A DNA stretch of 64,000 nucleotides from Isoetes taiwanensis. Its lineage: Eukaryota > Streptophyta > Lycopodiopsida > Isoetales > Isoetaceae. Shown here piece after piece: positions 11,935 through 24,330 of this stretch. How positions within the stretch are numbered: position 1 is the stretch's first letter; every line of letters starts with the position of its first letter. Where the stretch lies: NCBI GenBank assembly GCA_021234155.1, contig JAJEKV010000063.1, forward strand, positions 6,323,710 through 6,387,709. The letters run 5' to 3'. Below the pieces are notes generated by a model. It saw only the letters and a list, made by a program, of their open reading frames with translations. It searched no databases and was not told the origin of the DNA. The position numbers and the translations under genes were made by a program.

Positions 11935-12335
11935 TAAAGCTCATCCAAACATGACGTGAGGGCAAAATATAGATGTAGCATTTGATAAAAGTTGATATTT
12001 ATAACCTATAATTAGTTACCCAATGGGTTAACACTTGATGAAAGTTGACATCCACAAGCTATAATTAGTCATCTAAACATGACGTGAGGGGCAAAATACA
12101 ATAGTTAACACTTGATGAAAGCTGGTATTTACAAACTATAATTAGTCATTGGCAACATCCCTTAGAACACAAGCTATAATTAGTCATCCAAACATGACGT
12201 GAGAGCAAAATATGGGGGGTAACAGTTGATGAAAGCCGACATATAAACATGACATAAGGATAAAATACAGTGGGAACACTTCACAAAAGCTGATATATAC
12301 AAGCTATAATTAGTCATTTGGCAACATCCCTTAGG
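11935..12335 (+). repeat. degenerate tandem repeat
   Basis: At least four diverged units of about 80-120 bp built from the blocks AACATGACGTGAGGGCAAAAT, AACACTTGATGAAAG and AAGCTATAATTAGTCAT, in changing spacing. A trailing block GGCAACATCCCTTAG recurs at about 12152 and 12331. Confidence 0.7.
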
Positions 12336-12479
12336 ACATATCATGATTCATTCTTAGACATGCACTGATCTTCCTTTTCATCAGTTACATTTGCATGCAT
12401 TGTTGAATACTTCATTTCTAGCTCGCATGGGGGATCCTACTTGCTTGATGTCTTAGCCCATCGAGAAAATTATTGAAGA

Positions 12480-12706
12480 TACAACGTGCCCCAGTCTCAT
12501 TATAAACATTACTGTATTATTTTTCTACTAAGGTTTTTCCCTCGAAAACCCGAAAAGTGCGGGTTTTTTAATTCTAGTAGTAAAATTGGTACTGCTATGT
12601 GGACTTACTATTTGCCATTTATTGCTACATATTGTATTGTGTCTTATAGATCAATTGGTCTCTTAAGACGTTAAAAACCAAATCAATTCAATTCAATTCA
12701 AATTAA
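12480..12706 (+). mobile_element. SINE or 5'-truncated LINE with shared 3' tail
   Basis: Contains the tail GGTTTTTCCCTCGAAAACCC, then a G-rich complement and GGGTTTTTTAATTC, followed by TGTATTGTGTCTTATAGATC and a short (AATTC)n end. The same tail occurs at 16577 (+) and near 24030 (-). There is no reverse transcriptase nearby. Confidence 0.6.
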
Positions 12707-12711
12707 TTCTT

Positions 12712-12915
12712 AGGACATATCATGATTCATTCTCAGACACACATTACACAAGATGAGACTCGCACTCATCCACTTCATTCTCAGCACACACTATCCTTAG
12801 AACATATGGTGACGAGACTCACACTCACCAACTTCACACTATCCTTTAGGACATATACAATGAGACTCACACTCATCCACGCACACTATGATGAGACTTG
12901 CACTCACCCATCTAT
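12712..12915 (+). repeat. GAGACTC(A/G)CACTCA-type tandem repeat
   Basis: Four to five imperfect copies of a unit containing TTAGGACATAT and GAGACTCACACTCATCCA. The first block also occurs at 12341, on the other side of the tail-bearing insertion. Confidence 0.6.
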
Positions 12916-13740
12916 ATCCATTGTGATGGTAGCCAGGTTTTGAATCCTAGCGGGGTACACCCAAGCCTGAAGATCTAATCACTAGTTCACCACCACCATG
13001 GCTATGGCCAAGTCTATTTAAAGATGTACATCAACTAGCGAAGCACATGTGATGTCTACTAGAAAGGTCGATACTAAGAAGGTTTTCTCCTCCTGTGACC
13101 ACTTCCTATGAGGGCTTGACTTGTTGGTTCAATTTCCTCACTGATGGAGAACATGAGAGTTTTCTAAGGGCACTGCATTTGAGTACTGCTTTATTCTTGT
13201 CGTGCTTGTACATGTCCCGCTGTCATCCCTACCCCCATTCAAAATGGATGCTTCGGATTTCCAAGTTGGAGGAGGAGTAAGACTCGAGATCAACAAGATC
13301 GTTTAACATTGGAGAATCTCTCCGAAAGAACAACAAAATATCATGGTCAATCTAGTATATGTGTCTCACCTTTTTTCTCCCTAACACTTTCTTGAGCAGG
13401 ACTTCTATTTTGTTGGCGATGGTATTAATGCTACAGAATGGATATGAGCTGCGGCTTTGCTCCATAGCGTAATGATTAGTCACCAAGGCACTATATGAAC
13501 TCATCATTGATAGACTTTATTATTCTTTAGAATAATGTGTATTTGTCAATTATGTGGCTGAAGAACTCACCCAAAAATAAGAAATTGTTCTGAACGAAAG
13601 GAATATGTGACTAAATGGTATCCACCCCAATTAGATATTCAATGAATGATATTCATCCTGGAAGTAATTTCGCTCCAGGCTAATTATTTCATGACCATAA
13701 TGTGTGCTGAGTTGCCATTTGTCAGGTAATGATATGCTCA
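12916..13740. other. spacer without recognisable features
   Basis: Only short frames without family motifs; nothing further could be supported. Confidence 0.4.
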
Positions 13741-16700
13741 AGATTGTTCTTTATAAACCAACAGAAGGGGCTTGCCCTTGACAGACAGTTGCTCCTGCTA
13801 TGTGGTATTTTTGACTTGATAATTTGCAATGGCACATCCCACAAGGCCGCTTCATAAGTGCACTGCAGACAGGACAATCAGGGGGGAGGATCCAGTATGG
13901 TGGACTATGTGCTCGTAGTTGCGCAAGATATGCATCTCATCAGTCGTTTGCGGGTGGGCACCGACAGTCGGGATGAGGAGATCGACTCAGATCACCTCCC
14001 ACTTTATTTGGACATAGTTTGGCAAGCTGCCAAAACCCCCACTATGCCAGCCCCTCGCCATCCTCGGGCCATGACTAGATTATGGCGTGCGGGACTACTG
14101 TAGATGCTCATGGATGCCCTACCGGCAATTCTCGCGGACCCCCACCGCAGAGCGTGAGCCGGCACCCGGTTGGCCCGAGCTATTGGGGGATCTGGCGGGA
14201 GTGCTTTGTCGGCCCCCCCCCTCCCGTCGCGGCCGCTCGGGGACAACAACATTTCAGCAGAATCGGTGGTTTGATGCGGTGTAAAGAATAGCGCCAACTC
14301 CGTCACATTACGGATCCAGATCCAGTACTTGCGAGGCCACCACCACACACCCATGCCCATCTAAAGGGGACAAAAGGCGCGGTACCTTGCCGTGCATCGG
14401 GGGGATGTTCGGCCTGCTGGACACTCATCCTCGAACCTTTTGCCTTGAGAGTGCTTGAAGGCCAGCCCCGACCCTCTACGGGGATATCACACCCGGTGGG
14501 AGCGATTTGCGGCGGCTCTATGACCCACCGGGGGCGCGTCGCCCATACCCCCACAAGATGGCTCCCCATTGGTTCTCTCGGAGGAGGATGTTATAGAGGG
14601 CACACCAACGCGGGGCTAATGGGAAGGCGGTGACCTCGATGGTATCGTGGCGAAGTTACTCAAATGGGGCGGGGCGGCCGGGTGCCGATCCTCACTACCC
14701 TGTTCAACGAGCATTGCGGGAAGGTTTCCCCGACAATGGACCATAAGCGGCGTTGTCCCCATTCACAAAGGCGCGACCCACACCGTCCGACCAATTACCG
14801 GACGATCATGGTCGATTCGGTGTTTTGCCAAACCTGGCGCGGGCATTCTCGGCGGCAGTTGACCGGGGCGGCGGCGGCTAGATGTCGAGCCCTCACACAA
14901 GCGGGCTTTAGACCCCGCCACTCAACGATTGACCATATCTTTACACCTGCGAACCGATTGAAGACAAATTTGGAACCATCGGCCCGAGGACTTGTATTGC
15001 TTGCTTTGTGGACTTCGCTTGAAGGCTTTTGATCACGGTCCCAGGAAAAAGCTATAGGCTAGGCTGCGTCAAGCTGGGGCTGCCGCTACACCGCGCGGAA
15101 ATGCCATATCTGTGGTACGTATGAGAGTTGTTTTGGCGGGATGCGACCAACGAGCCAAGCATTCACCAGTAGTATCGGGGTCGGCGAGGCTGCCCCTCTC
15201 ACCAACACTTTTTGGCCTCTACATTGACCCGGTTAGAGCCCCGGCTTCTGCGAGCATGGGGGTGGCATCGACTTTTGCACCCGGGTCATCCGCCCGGCTC
15301 ATCTATCGCGGGCGACATTGACCTTCCCGCCCACACACCCGAAGCTATGCGATCTCATCTGGATGCCCTAGACACATTACGCCCGGGCTCTGACACATGC
15401 GTGAATTTGGCCAAGACGGTGGTTCTCATATCCTCTTCATGCCACTCCGCCTCCTCCGCACTCACATATCTGGGGGGCTGACTGTGGAGGTCACTCCCAC
15501 CTACAAGTACCTAGGGGTGGAGTTCCCCTCCTCGCTCTGTTGGGGGCGTCCATCCAACTATGGGTGGCAGTACTTTATGCCATGCGAGAACAGCGATCCG
15601 AGGTGAGAGCTCTATGATTGGGGCCATCGGTCACATCTGTTTGGGCGTTGGTTGAGCCTGTCCTTCATGCGGGGTCGAGGTTTGGGGCCCGATTGGCCGT
15701 CTCTTTGGCGACACGGAATGACTTGGAGCAGTGCATAAGGCATTTTGGGGTGAAACCTTCGCCCCTCCCTATCGATTCTCTTGCATGAAACCGGATTCTT
15801 GCCGCGTCAGGGCAGCCCTTGATAGACACATCGTCTATTTTCGAGAAAAGTGGTTAATATGGGTGGCGCCGGCTCCTTTTTTTTCTTACGCCGTGGCAAT
15901 ACGCCCGTGGCGGCTCGGGGCCTGTTGGAGGGTAAGAGATCGGTGGTTCGCCCGGATGGAACGTCAGCGGGGAACACAGTGCGTCTTGAGGTGGACCTGA
16001 GAGGTCGATCGTGGCAGCCTGCGGGAGTACCTGGGCGCTTGCTTCCTTGGCAAGCTCTGGGACCCCGGCGCTCTAGAGCAGGTCAAAACGGCCCATTACA
16101 AGGAGCACATCAACCCCGCGTTGGCCCGGGGCCCGCAGCTCTACATGCGTTCCTACCGCCTCAAAAAGCAGACTCATTGCCTCCATTCAAGCAAAGCCCA
16201 CCATCTTCGCGATCGAGACGGGCATGTGGATTGGGGAGCCCTCGCCAGACGGGCTCACTGTCGGTCAAAACTCCAAGCGGGTGCCATTGAGGATGAGTCT
16301 CACACTTTCCGAGTTGCCCAAAGATTCATCGGATCCGAGCCGGATCACGCCCCTTAATGCGGTAGGACTTGCCCTACATTTGCTGATGAACACACCGTCG
16401 ATGCGTGCTCGGGGTCGCATATTTCATTAGGTACTGGATCTGCGAGCCCATCTTTGCCCCCGCCTAGCTGCCCGCTGATCAGGCACTACGGATACGGTGC
16501 CTGAGTGTATATATTTGTGTGTTTTTGCATTTCGTATATTGGAATAGTTTATCAGCAGGCTGATTGCTGCCACGGTTTTTCCCTCGAAAACCCTTCGGGG
16601 CGGGGGTTTTTTAATCCGGGTAGTAATCCGCTTGCTGCGCTTTTGTATTGGGTCCCATAGACCGATAAAAATACCTTCCTTCCTTTCTTCCTTCCTTTTT
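13741..16700 (+). mobile_element. decayed LINE with endonuclease and reverse transcriptase remnants
   Basis: Fragments in several frames keep LINE order. Near 13770-14020 is the C-terminal part of an APE endonuclease (DLIICNGTSH, SMVDYVLVV, SDHLPLYLDI). Near 14790-15030 and 15180-15240 are reverse transcriptase pieces (NYRTIMVDS, QAGFRPRHSTIDHIF, PLSPTLFGLYID). Near 16270 is a C-terminal EDESHTF segment like the Cys/His region of the LINE at 31.8 kb. The element ends in the shared tail at 16575-16670 and a (TTCC)n run at 16673-16700. It is GC-rich compared with its surroundings and full of frameshifts. Confidence 0.75.
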
Positions 16701-18464
16701 CTTAGTGAAAACCTCTAATAGTGATCATAAGGTCAAGCAACAATCTCCATACAAAGGCCGAGGAGGGATTTTTTCTTCTTGATTATTTAAATAACTGAAT
16801 TGATGTTATGAATCGCAGAAACTAGAGACTAACACTGAATATGATTTCAACTCAATAGATAGAAAATTTACATAGATAGAGGAAAAATATATGGCACACA
16901 TATCTTATCCACCCAACCGGATCCATCTCCGAAATGGCTACATGCAAAGCTATCACACCGGCTTAGATCGCGACTGGCTTTATCAATTCTACTCTTCGAT
17001 CAACTAGCTAGGATTTTTGGTTAAGTATTCAAACTCTGGCTTAAGGTAACTGGCTCTTGGCTACTGCTATCCTGCAATGATCGAATATAAGCTCCACTAG
17101 TTTATAGGATAAGGAAGAATTTTGTTCCAGTATTTGCAGATGGTTGAAGCTTCTGTCAACTGGCCGCTGCTTGGGTTGATTCTCTTACTTGGCTGCCCGC
17201 CTCCCCTACAGTGACGTCCCTTCTTGCTAAGTGGTCCCTTCGCTATGTATGGTCTTAGGTCCCCTTTATAAAAAGATGAAGGTCTTCAAATCCGTTTCAT
17301 AGACGTCTCTTCAAATACTTGGATAAAGGTCCTCCTTTGAAAAATAGTTATCTTTTAATGTTCTCCCTTGCCTGTAATTTATTATTAGGCACTCTTGAGA
17401 AATAACATATTTGCATAGCTTTGCCCACATTCCCTAGCCCTTTCACCGTTGACCACTCCCCCGAGCTCTGTGCCATAACAATTGAGTTTTGTATGACTTT
17501 GGGTTTGAGCCATCTAAAACGAAGGCTAGAGCAATGTTGGTGCTTTTAATGGCATCTTATAGCTGCCAGTTCTATATATGGATAAGGAAAAGCATGCTCT
17601 TGTTCTCTATATATTTCATCTATACATGGATAAAGAGAAGCCCTTCTTTTTACCTAATGGCCAGCTAAAAGCAAACAAAGTGTGCCAATGATTCAAAGTA
17701 TGCCAATGATTAGATTGTTGTTTCAATACAAGTTGTATGAATATGTAGGAAGCAAAAGGAGTATACGAATGAATGATTAATCATTGTTTAAATATACAAG
17801 TTGTATGAATATGGAAAAGCTTGTGATGGCTCCAAGGTATGGTGCTTAAAAAGTGAGAGCTAGTGCTTAATGAGCAACTGTTATTGTTGGAATAAGGTAT
17901 GACAAAGTATGAGACAAAATGGAAGTTGTTAATGACCATGGAATGACGCCTTGATGGTTAGTGGCTTTTCAAAAAATGAAAGAATTTTATATGAAGATGC
18001 CTTTGAACTTGGAGGTCTGTTGAGAGTAAGTACAAACGGAACCCCCCAACAGAGCCCCAGGGCCCCTAGCAGCAAGCTCCAGCTATGGCCCGCACTTGGG
18101 CACTAGCCGGAACTGCCGACTGCTCGTCGAATCTCAACTTCTTGCCCCTTCCTGCCTCTTCCCTTTCATGAGCCTTTCCTCCTTCATTTAGTTGCTGCAT
18201 ACTCTTGCATTGCCCAACACCTTTTTTTTGACATGGGTTCCTTTAAGATCCAACTACTATAGCTCCAGATTTCGAGTAACAGATTCCTTGCCAAAGAGCA
18301 GTGGTTTTCCCTCTTTTCTGGGATTTGGATTTTGAATGAGGAAGGAAAGGAATTGCGGTAGCCAAAGACGGCACATCAAGCATTTCTATAAACCTTTTGC
18401 TGCGGATGGTTGCTTGGATAAAGGAGCTTCTAGAGTCTAGTAGTCATATTTAATTGGTTGTCGA
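16701..18464. other. AT-rich upstream region of the ARG1-like gene
   Basis: No coding signal. The last few hundred bases presumably hold the promoter and 5' leader of the gene starting at 18465; no single TATA box could be chosen. Confidence 0.4.
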
Positions 18465-21057
18465 ATGGGAAGTTCAAGGGGATCTCGAAGCACTAAGAAC
18501 GGTTCCGTTATGGCGGAAGAAAGGAGAGACCCGTATGATGTCTTAGGAGTCTCCAGAAATGCAACAGATCAAGAGATCAAGACGGCCTATAGAAAAATGG
18601 CCCTCGAGTATGGTGGCTTTCCTTGTCCTTGTTTTTCGATCTCAAAACTGTAGCTTGTTGTTTTCACTTCTTAAGATTGTCTTCTTTCAAAAGGTGAATA
18701 TGTAATGGTCTTTGCCTTCCACTTTTTCTAGTACACCGATTTGCACTGGCATACTTTCAGGACTGTTCTTACCAAAGATGCACATATTTATTACGTTGAA
18801 GTCCAGTTGTTATTCCTAAATCGTCTTATTTAGCTACTAGAACATATAATGGTCTGCCAAATAGGTATCAACCTTATTGTTCTAGCTAGACGATCTGCAA
18901 ATAGTAGCCACTTTGAAAACTTTAAGTACAAACTAAGGAGAATTTGTCACAGGTTGCATCCAGACAAAAATGGAAACAACCCTGAAGCTGTAGAGCTGTT
19001 CAAGGAGGTTGCTTATTCATATGGCATCCTCTCAGATCCAGAAAAGCGCAGACATTACGATGGATTAGGTTTCCAGGTACCCATTTTTATTTTTCCATGC
19101 CATTCTTTTATGTTTAAAGTGGACATTATGTTTACTGTATGGTGGTTCAAATATAATATGAAAGTCCTAAATGCATGTCAATCATAGCAGGGAGTTGAAC
19201 TTGAGAACATGGATATGGAACTTGATCTCTCAAACTTGGGGACTGTGAATACGGTGTTTGCTGCAATATTCAGGTTATTGACCACTTCATCAGTTTCGTT
19301 AGTGCCAGCTTAATCAATTGGTTTATTTATCTGGTTAACAGTAAGCTTGGTGTTCCTATCAAAACGTCTGTGTCACCAAACATTTTGGAGGATGCATTGA
19401 GTGGCGCTATCCAAATTAGGCCCTTACCACTAGGACATGTTCTACATGACAAGGTATGGTAACCCTTCTTCTTTTGGTATGCATGTATGGCATTTGTAGA
19501 GTCACTACATACCTCATGGTACAGGTGGAAAAACAAGGAGCACACTTTTATGGGTTAACAATATCGAAGACCCAGGCTGAAGCTGGAATTGTTATTCAGG
19601 TTACATCTTCATCAAGTAGTAAATTCAAGGTAGTCTTCAATTGCGTGCAAAAGTATTTTTTAATGGAGCTTCTATCACTATGGTCAATTTCTCTTTACTG
19701 TGCCTAATCATGTTGGTCATTGCAATTATGGCTGCAGTTATTATACTTTGAACAAGAGGAAAATGGTGGTTATGGTCTGGCCCTACAGGTACTTGTGTTG
19801 GCTTTGATTCCCTATGGATTCTCATATTCGAGTCTTTTTCCATTCTATTAAGCTTGCATAAAAATCTCTCTTAATACACTTACCTTACATGTCACATTTT
19901 TATTGTACAATATATTACACCTAAACAAAGCTTTTCAGGAAAATAAAAGCAGACTTTGTTTCCTGTACTTTTCATTGGTAGTATAATTGTTCAACTAAAA
20001 GGTGATTCCATATCTGGAGCAAAACTAAATCTGAAGGTCACCTACCCACCATGCAGGAGGACAGCATGAAGTCTGGGAAGATTACCTCTGCTGGCATGTA
20101 CTTTCTTCACTTCCAAGTATATCGATTCGATCCAACAGTCAATGCGGTACCATCTTACGTCTCCTGTGTTTACTGTCTCCTGTGTTTACTGTTAATCAAT
20201 ATAACAAGTTTCTTCTCCATCTGTTACCGCCTTGCTTTCCATTATCTTCATTCTCTTATCTGCAATGACTCTTTTGTCTCAACTTTGCAGCTGGCACTGG
20301 GGAAGGATCCCGAGGCCATATTATTCAAGTGTTTGGAAGGCTTGCTTCCTTGTGAAATGTCAGAACTGAAGGCAGGGACACATGTATTTGCTGTATATGG
20401 TAAGAGATGCCTAATCAATCATGAATAGTGCATGCTTACATGCTTCACTTTCATCCTTTGATCGAAATTGTTTGCTTTGCAGGGGACAATTTCTTTAAAA
20501 GTACCAGTTATTCAATTGAAGCCATCTGTGCGGAATCTTTCAGAGATGCGACTGACTATTTAAGAGAAATGGAGAGCCAGATGTTGGAGAAACGTACTGC
20601 GCTTCGCCAATTCGAAAATGAATATAGAGAGGTTCATATCCATCAAGAATGATCATAACACAGCTAGAAATGGATCACTAATATTATTTTATTTCAGGCT
20701 GCTGCTCGATTTGCTGCAGTTACCAATAGATATGCTGAGGAGAAACTAGAAGTATGTGCTGTGAGGATATTTTTATAGATCATGGGAGAGATGAACTACA
20801 TTTAGGTCCATCCGGTTCACCTCTTCTGACAATACTTACTGTTTGTCTTCCAGGTTACCGAATTATTAAAACGGCGGGAAAAAATTCACAGGCTATTCTC
20901 ATCTGCTCCCCAAAAAACGTACACTCATAGCAGTTCCCAGAAAGTAACATGTGATGATAGTGAATTTGGTAGTGCTAGTCAAAGCCCTGAATCTGAGGGC
21001 AAGAAAAAGTCGCGTAGAAAAAAGTGGTTTGGATTGAAAGCAAAGAAGTCAGTGTGA
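18465..21057 (+). CDS. ARG1-like: ARG1/ARL-type DnaJ (J-domain) protein, 11 exons
   Basis: Exons: 18465-18607, 18953-19076, 19191-19273, 19342-19453, 19525-19629, 19738-19788, 20057-20146, 20291-20399, 20483-20631, 20698-20751, 20854-21057. All introns are GT-AG and phases add up to 407 codons; a second ATG at 18510 would give 392. The J domain is at about residues 20-88 ([17 protein letters not shown], then DPEKRRHYD). The family-specific middle follows ([26 protein letters not shown], then [17 protein letters not shown] and [15 protein letters not shown]). Next are a coiled coil at about 290-345 and a basic Lys-rich C-terminus. Arabidopsis ARG1 and its paralogues are membrane-associated J-proteins that act early in root and hypocotyl gravity signalling. 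Length, domain order and motif conservation make the assignment firm, and the HPD triad implies an active Hsp70 co-chaperone. The exact paralogue cannot be told. Confidence 0.93.
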
Positions 21058-22080
21058 CATGTAGTTCCTAGTACTATAGCACTTGAGCAATACCTTTTTG
21101 CTGAGATGCGTGAGAAGAGTCGTCCCTTCTTGAACCATTGCATGATCTCCCCTTGTAGGAGCAAAATTGATTGGTGTGCCCACATTTTTTCTTTGAGTCC
21201 ATTCGTGAGTCTTATTACACCAGCACGTTCATGTGGAGGCCTTTACCTTGCATTTTGGGAGGCTATTTGCCTGTTCAGGAGGCAATATTTCACCAAATAA
21301 ATGTTCTTTATATGGTCCTTACTGTATCCAACATCAAAGCTATAATTGTAAGAATATGGAAGAGCAGAGAGTGTACCAGAAGAACTAAGTTTTCTCAGCC
21401 ATGGTGTATATTGTAGTCTGGCTGACTATTTTGCCTATTCTTATTGAAGAAAAATTGGATCAATATTAATCGTAAAACAATTTTATTCAAAATGTTTTTA
21501 TAGCTTGAAATTAAATAGAGATTTGAGCCATGGGCCTTTGTTGTGTCTATTAAAATGTTTTTCAAGAAGATGAAGCTATCATCTACGTCAGGTTGAATGT
21601 GGACTTCGTATCAAATTTATGTGTACAGGAGATCTGTCTCAAATTTGTTATAGCATTTCAATTAGTTTAATATGCAGACACTCGTCAATTCTGACGAATG
21701 ATGTTAGGCTCACTTTTGCAATGTCCAATTAAATAGACAATCTGTTGCGTCTTTCAGTCTTAGCTACAAAATTGTTTAGTTTCACATATGGATTGCTAAC
21801 GGTAGGGAAAAAAATGCCACAAGGCAAAACAATTCCGTTTAGGTGGCTTGTTGAATGCAGCTTCATTTTTGGATTGCCGAGAAATGGTCGGATGCAGTAC
21901 TGTGACTTTGTTGTCCCATTACATCTATTGCATGGGTGTGACTTTGTTATCCCATTACATCTATTGCATGGGTGTTTGTCACAAAAGGGGCTTATTGCTT
22001 GACAATATATATATATTGAATTGATCACGCCCACTTAGGACCTTGAAGGCCATGGAGCGAATGCATATAGAATAAATTTT
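21058..22080. other. 3' flank of ARG1-like gene and spacer
   Basis: Candidate polyadenylation signal AATAAA near 21296. No coding frame is supported. Confidence 0.4.
21901..21972 (+). repeat. 36-bp tandem duplication
   Basis: Two adjacent 36-bp units (21901-21936 and 21937-21972) differing at one base, TGTGACTTTGTT(G/A)TCCCA onward. Confidence 0.9.
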
Positions 22081-22082
22081 GT

Positions 22083-23195
22083 TCAAATTTTTAAAACTAG
22101 AGAGCGATGTGCTTCTATAGTTTTAAAATAAAGACCAAGTGTCATAGGGTCCCTGTCTAACAAAGAGAAAAAATCAACATCATTGATACAAAACTTATCT
22201 CGAATCTCTTCGTATGCTGAGGAGTGTAAGAATGTGTGGGTTTCATCTTCGACTATGTTCATGCCACAAACCTTACAAAATCTCTCTTCCCTTGGAATCT
22301 TCGACCACACCTTTGTTTCCACATGTAACCTGTCTTGGTTTGGTTACGTATCTCAGATGTCTTGCCTCAGATATCTGGGGATTTGGGCTCTCAGATAGTT
22401 TTGCTCCGTATATACCAATAAGGGATTTATGTCTGAGATATATTTAACCATGCGTGAACCCTTCTCCACCCAGAGCCGATCTACGACCTGTGTCTGCACT
22501 AAATCTCTGGCACCTAGTTCTGTATCTGGTAAATGGTGTAGGGATATCCCCCACCTCTCCGCCCATACATTCACATCATGGTACCATCCTGATGTTTTAG
22601 ATTGAGATAGAGCTAACTTGGACAACCGTCCATCTGCCTGCTTGTGGATCCTCATAACAAAATTTAAGGTCTGATATAAGGCCTCAGCTTCAAGAGGGAG
22701 CATGCCAGTCTCGGCCAGCAGTATTGCATATGGGATTTGGGATTTAATGCCTAACTCTTCACGGAGAAATGTTTTTAATACTGTTTCCACTTGAGACCAC
22801 TGCTGCAACGAGATGCCTGGCCCCCAAATCGGGGAACCATACAGAATCACTGTCTGCACCAATGTCTTAAACAGGATCTTTTTGAGACCCCAATCCATGA
22901 GAGACGCACTATGGCATCTAGATAACATGCTGTAGAGGGCTGTTTTGCCTCCTTGAATCCGCTTCCTGACACATTCTTTTCAACTGTACTTGGCTGAAAA
23001 TTCTAATCCCAGATATTTATAACTGTCTATTATCTCCAACTGTTCATTCTTCTATGTGAAACTCGGCCTGCTTTTTGTTCCCACAATCATCACTTTCGAT
23101 TTGCACATGTTGACCTTCATGTGTCTTAGTTCGCAGAAAGTGGCCAGGCTATCTAGATGAGATTGAAGGCGGGCATAACAGGGAGGTCCCGGAAG
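22083..23195 (-). mobile_element. LINE fragment (reverse transcriptase end and C-terminal domain)
   Basis: 22353-22928 encodes a segment that aligns with the C-terminal region of the LINE at 31774-32667: LYGSPIWGPGIS matches LYGAEAWGPGLT, and LLAETGMLPLEAEA matches MILETGQKPMEVRA. Downstream on the minus strand 22083-22322 keeps a CKVC...EDETHTF Cys/His segment. Upstream (22930-23195) thumb-region text such as LATFCELRHMKVNMCKSK is visible. 5'-truncated and frameshifted. Confidence 0.75.
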
Positions 23196-23204
23196 GAACG
23201 AAAC

Positions 23205-23744
23205 CTTTATCCCACCAGGAAGTTATTGAAGCTCTGTTATGGGTAAAGACAGAAATTATCATGGTTAAGACTTTGAAGCGGGTTTTAGATGATAAGGACA
23301 TTTGGCAGTTCAAACATGAACTCAAGAGTTATTTCGAGCAGAAGCTTGGCATCAGTGAATCATGCAGGGATTCGTGGATCCTCCATATTCTGGATTCTTC
23401 AGCATACGGAGCCGTGGAACTAGATTATCTGCTTTTCAAGTACACGGATCAGGCTTTCGCCATCATTACTCTAGATGGGGTGATGGATGATTGAGGAGGC
23501 AGCTGATATGAACTCTGATCGACTCTGGACCTTAATGTTTTTGTTATAGTTATATTTTCAGTTTCTCTATGCTCTAAACTCTTAAAACAGTGTTCTAATT
23601 TTTGGAATATTTCCTCCTTTGGAGAGCCTGGCCAATTTTGACTAAGTCATGGCCTATATAGCAGGGTCTCCCCTGCTCTTTTGTATTACTATGTTTTATC
23701 ATGTAATATAATACTACTGCCGTTTCTTCAAAAAAAAAAAAAGG
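23205..23744 (+). mobile_element. poly(A)-tailed retrocopy with 77-codon ORF
   Basis: An open frame runs from at least 23222 to a stop at 23494; from its first ATG (23261) it gives 77 residues, acidic and aromatic-rich, with no motif I recognise. A T-rich trailer follows, then TACTACTGCCGTTTCTTC and a run of 12-13 A ending at 23744. The A tail points to reverse transcription of an mRNA, either a LINE 3' end or a host-gene retrocopy. No target-site duplication was identified. Confidence 0.5.
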
Positions 23745-23834
23745 ATTGAAGGCCCTCTGGTTTGTCTGCTATCAAAACTACATCATCAACATAAAGAAGT
23801 AGGACAATACAAGCATTTTATAGATTAGCATATA

Positions 23835-24330
23835 CCAAGTATTTTATAGATTATAGATTAGCAGTGCAGATATGGAGAAGTAGGAGACGATAATAAATGA
23901 ATATATTAGACCAACAAGTAGGAGATGATCGTCCACGGAGACCAACTCGCCTATGGGGAAAGAAAACAACAAAAGTATTACTGTCAGGATTAAAAAACCC
24001 CTGCCCCGAAGTATTTTCGAGGGAGAAACCTTGGCAGTAATAGGCATGCTGACAAACTATACAAAGATGTACAATGATGTATTAAGGTACAATTCAGCGT
24101 CGTGCCAGAGGACATAGCTGACAACGATTTGAAAACAGGACGTGTTTGGCGGCAACACTTGTAGGTGTTTCAGTGACACCAATTGTAGGCTAGATCCTTG
24201 TTTTGGTGCCAAAGGTAGTTCCATTTTGGCAATAAGGGGGTTTCCCATGACCTCAAAACCTGAAGGTTTCCTTCAGGTCAGGTCGTCAGCCAAGGTTTTC
24301 CCATGAACGACTGAACTGTACAGAGCCATG
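23835..24330 (-). mobile_element. LINE/SINE 3' end with shared tail, minus strand
   Basis: Reverse complement carries the same tail as 12530 and 16577: GGTTTCTCCCTCGAAAA, CTTCGGGGCAGGGG, TTTTTTAATCC, then a CCCATAGG block. Similarity to the 16.5-kb LINE continues upstream of the hairpin (ATAGTTTGTCAGCATGC against ATAGTTTATCAGCAGGC). Confidence 0.6.

Noticed and set aside
14004-14569. Minus-strand ORFs over the GC-rich LINE
   Set aside because: Antisense shadows; the plus strand carries endonuclease and RT motifs in LINE order.
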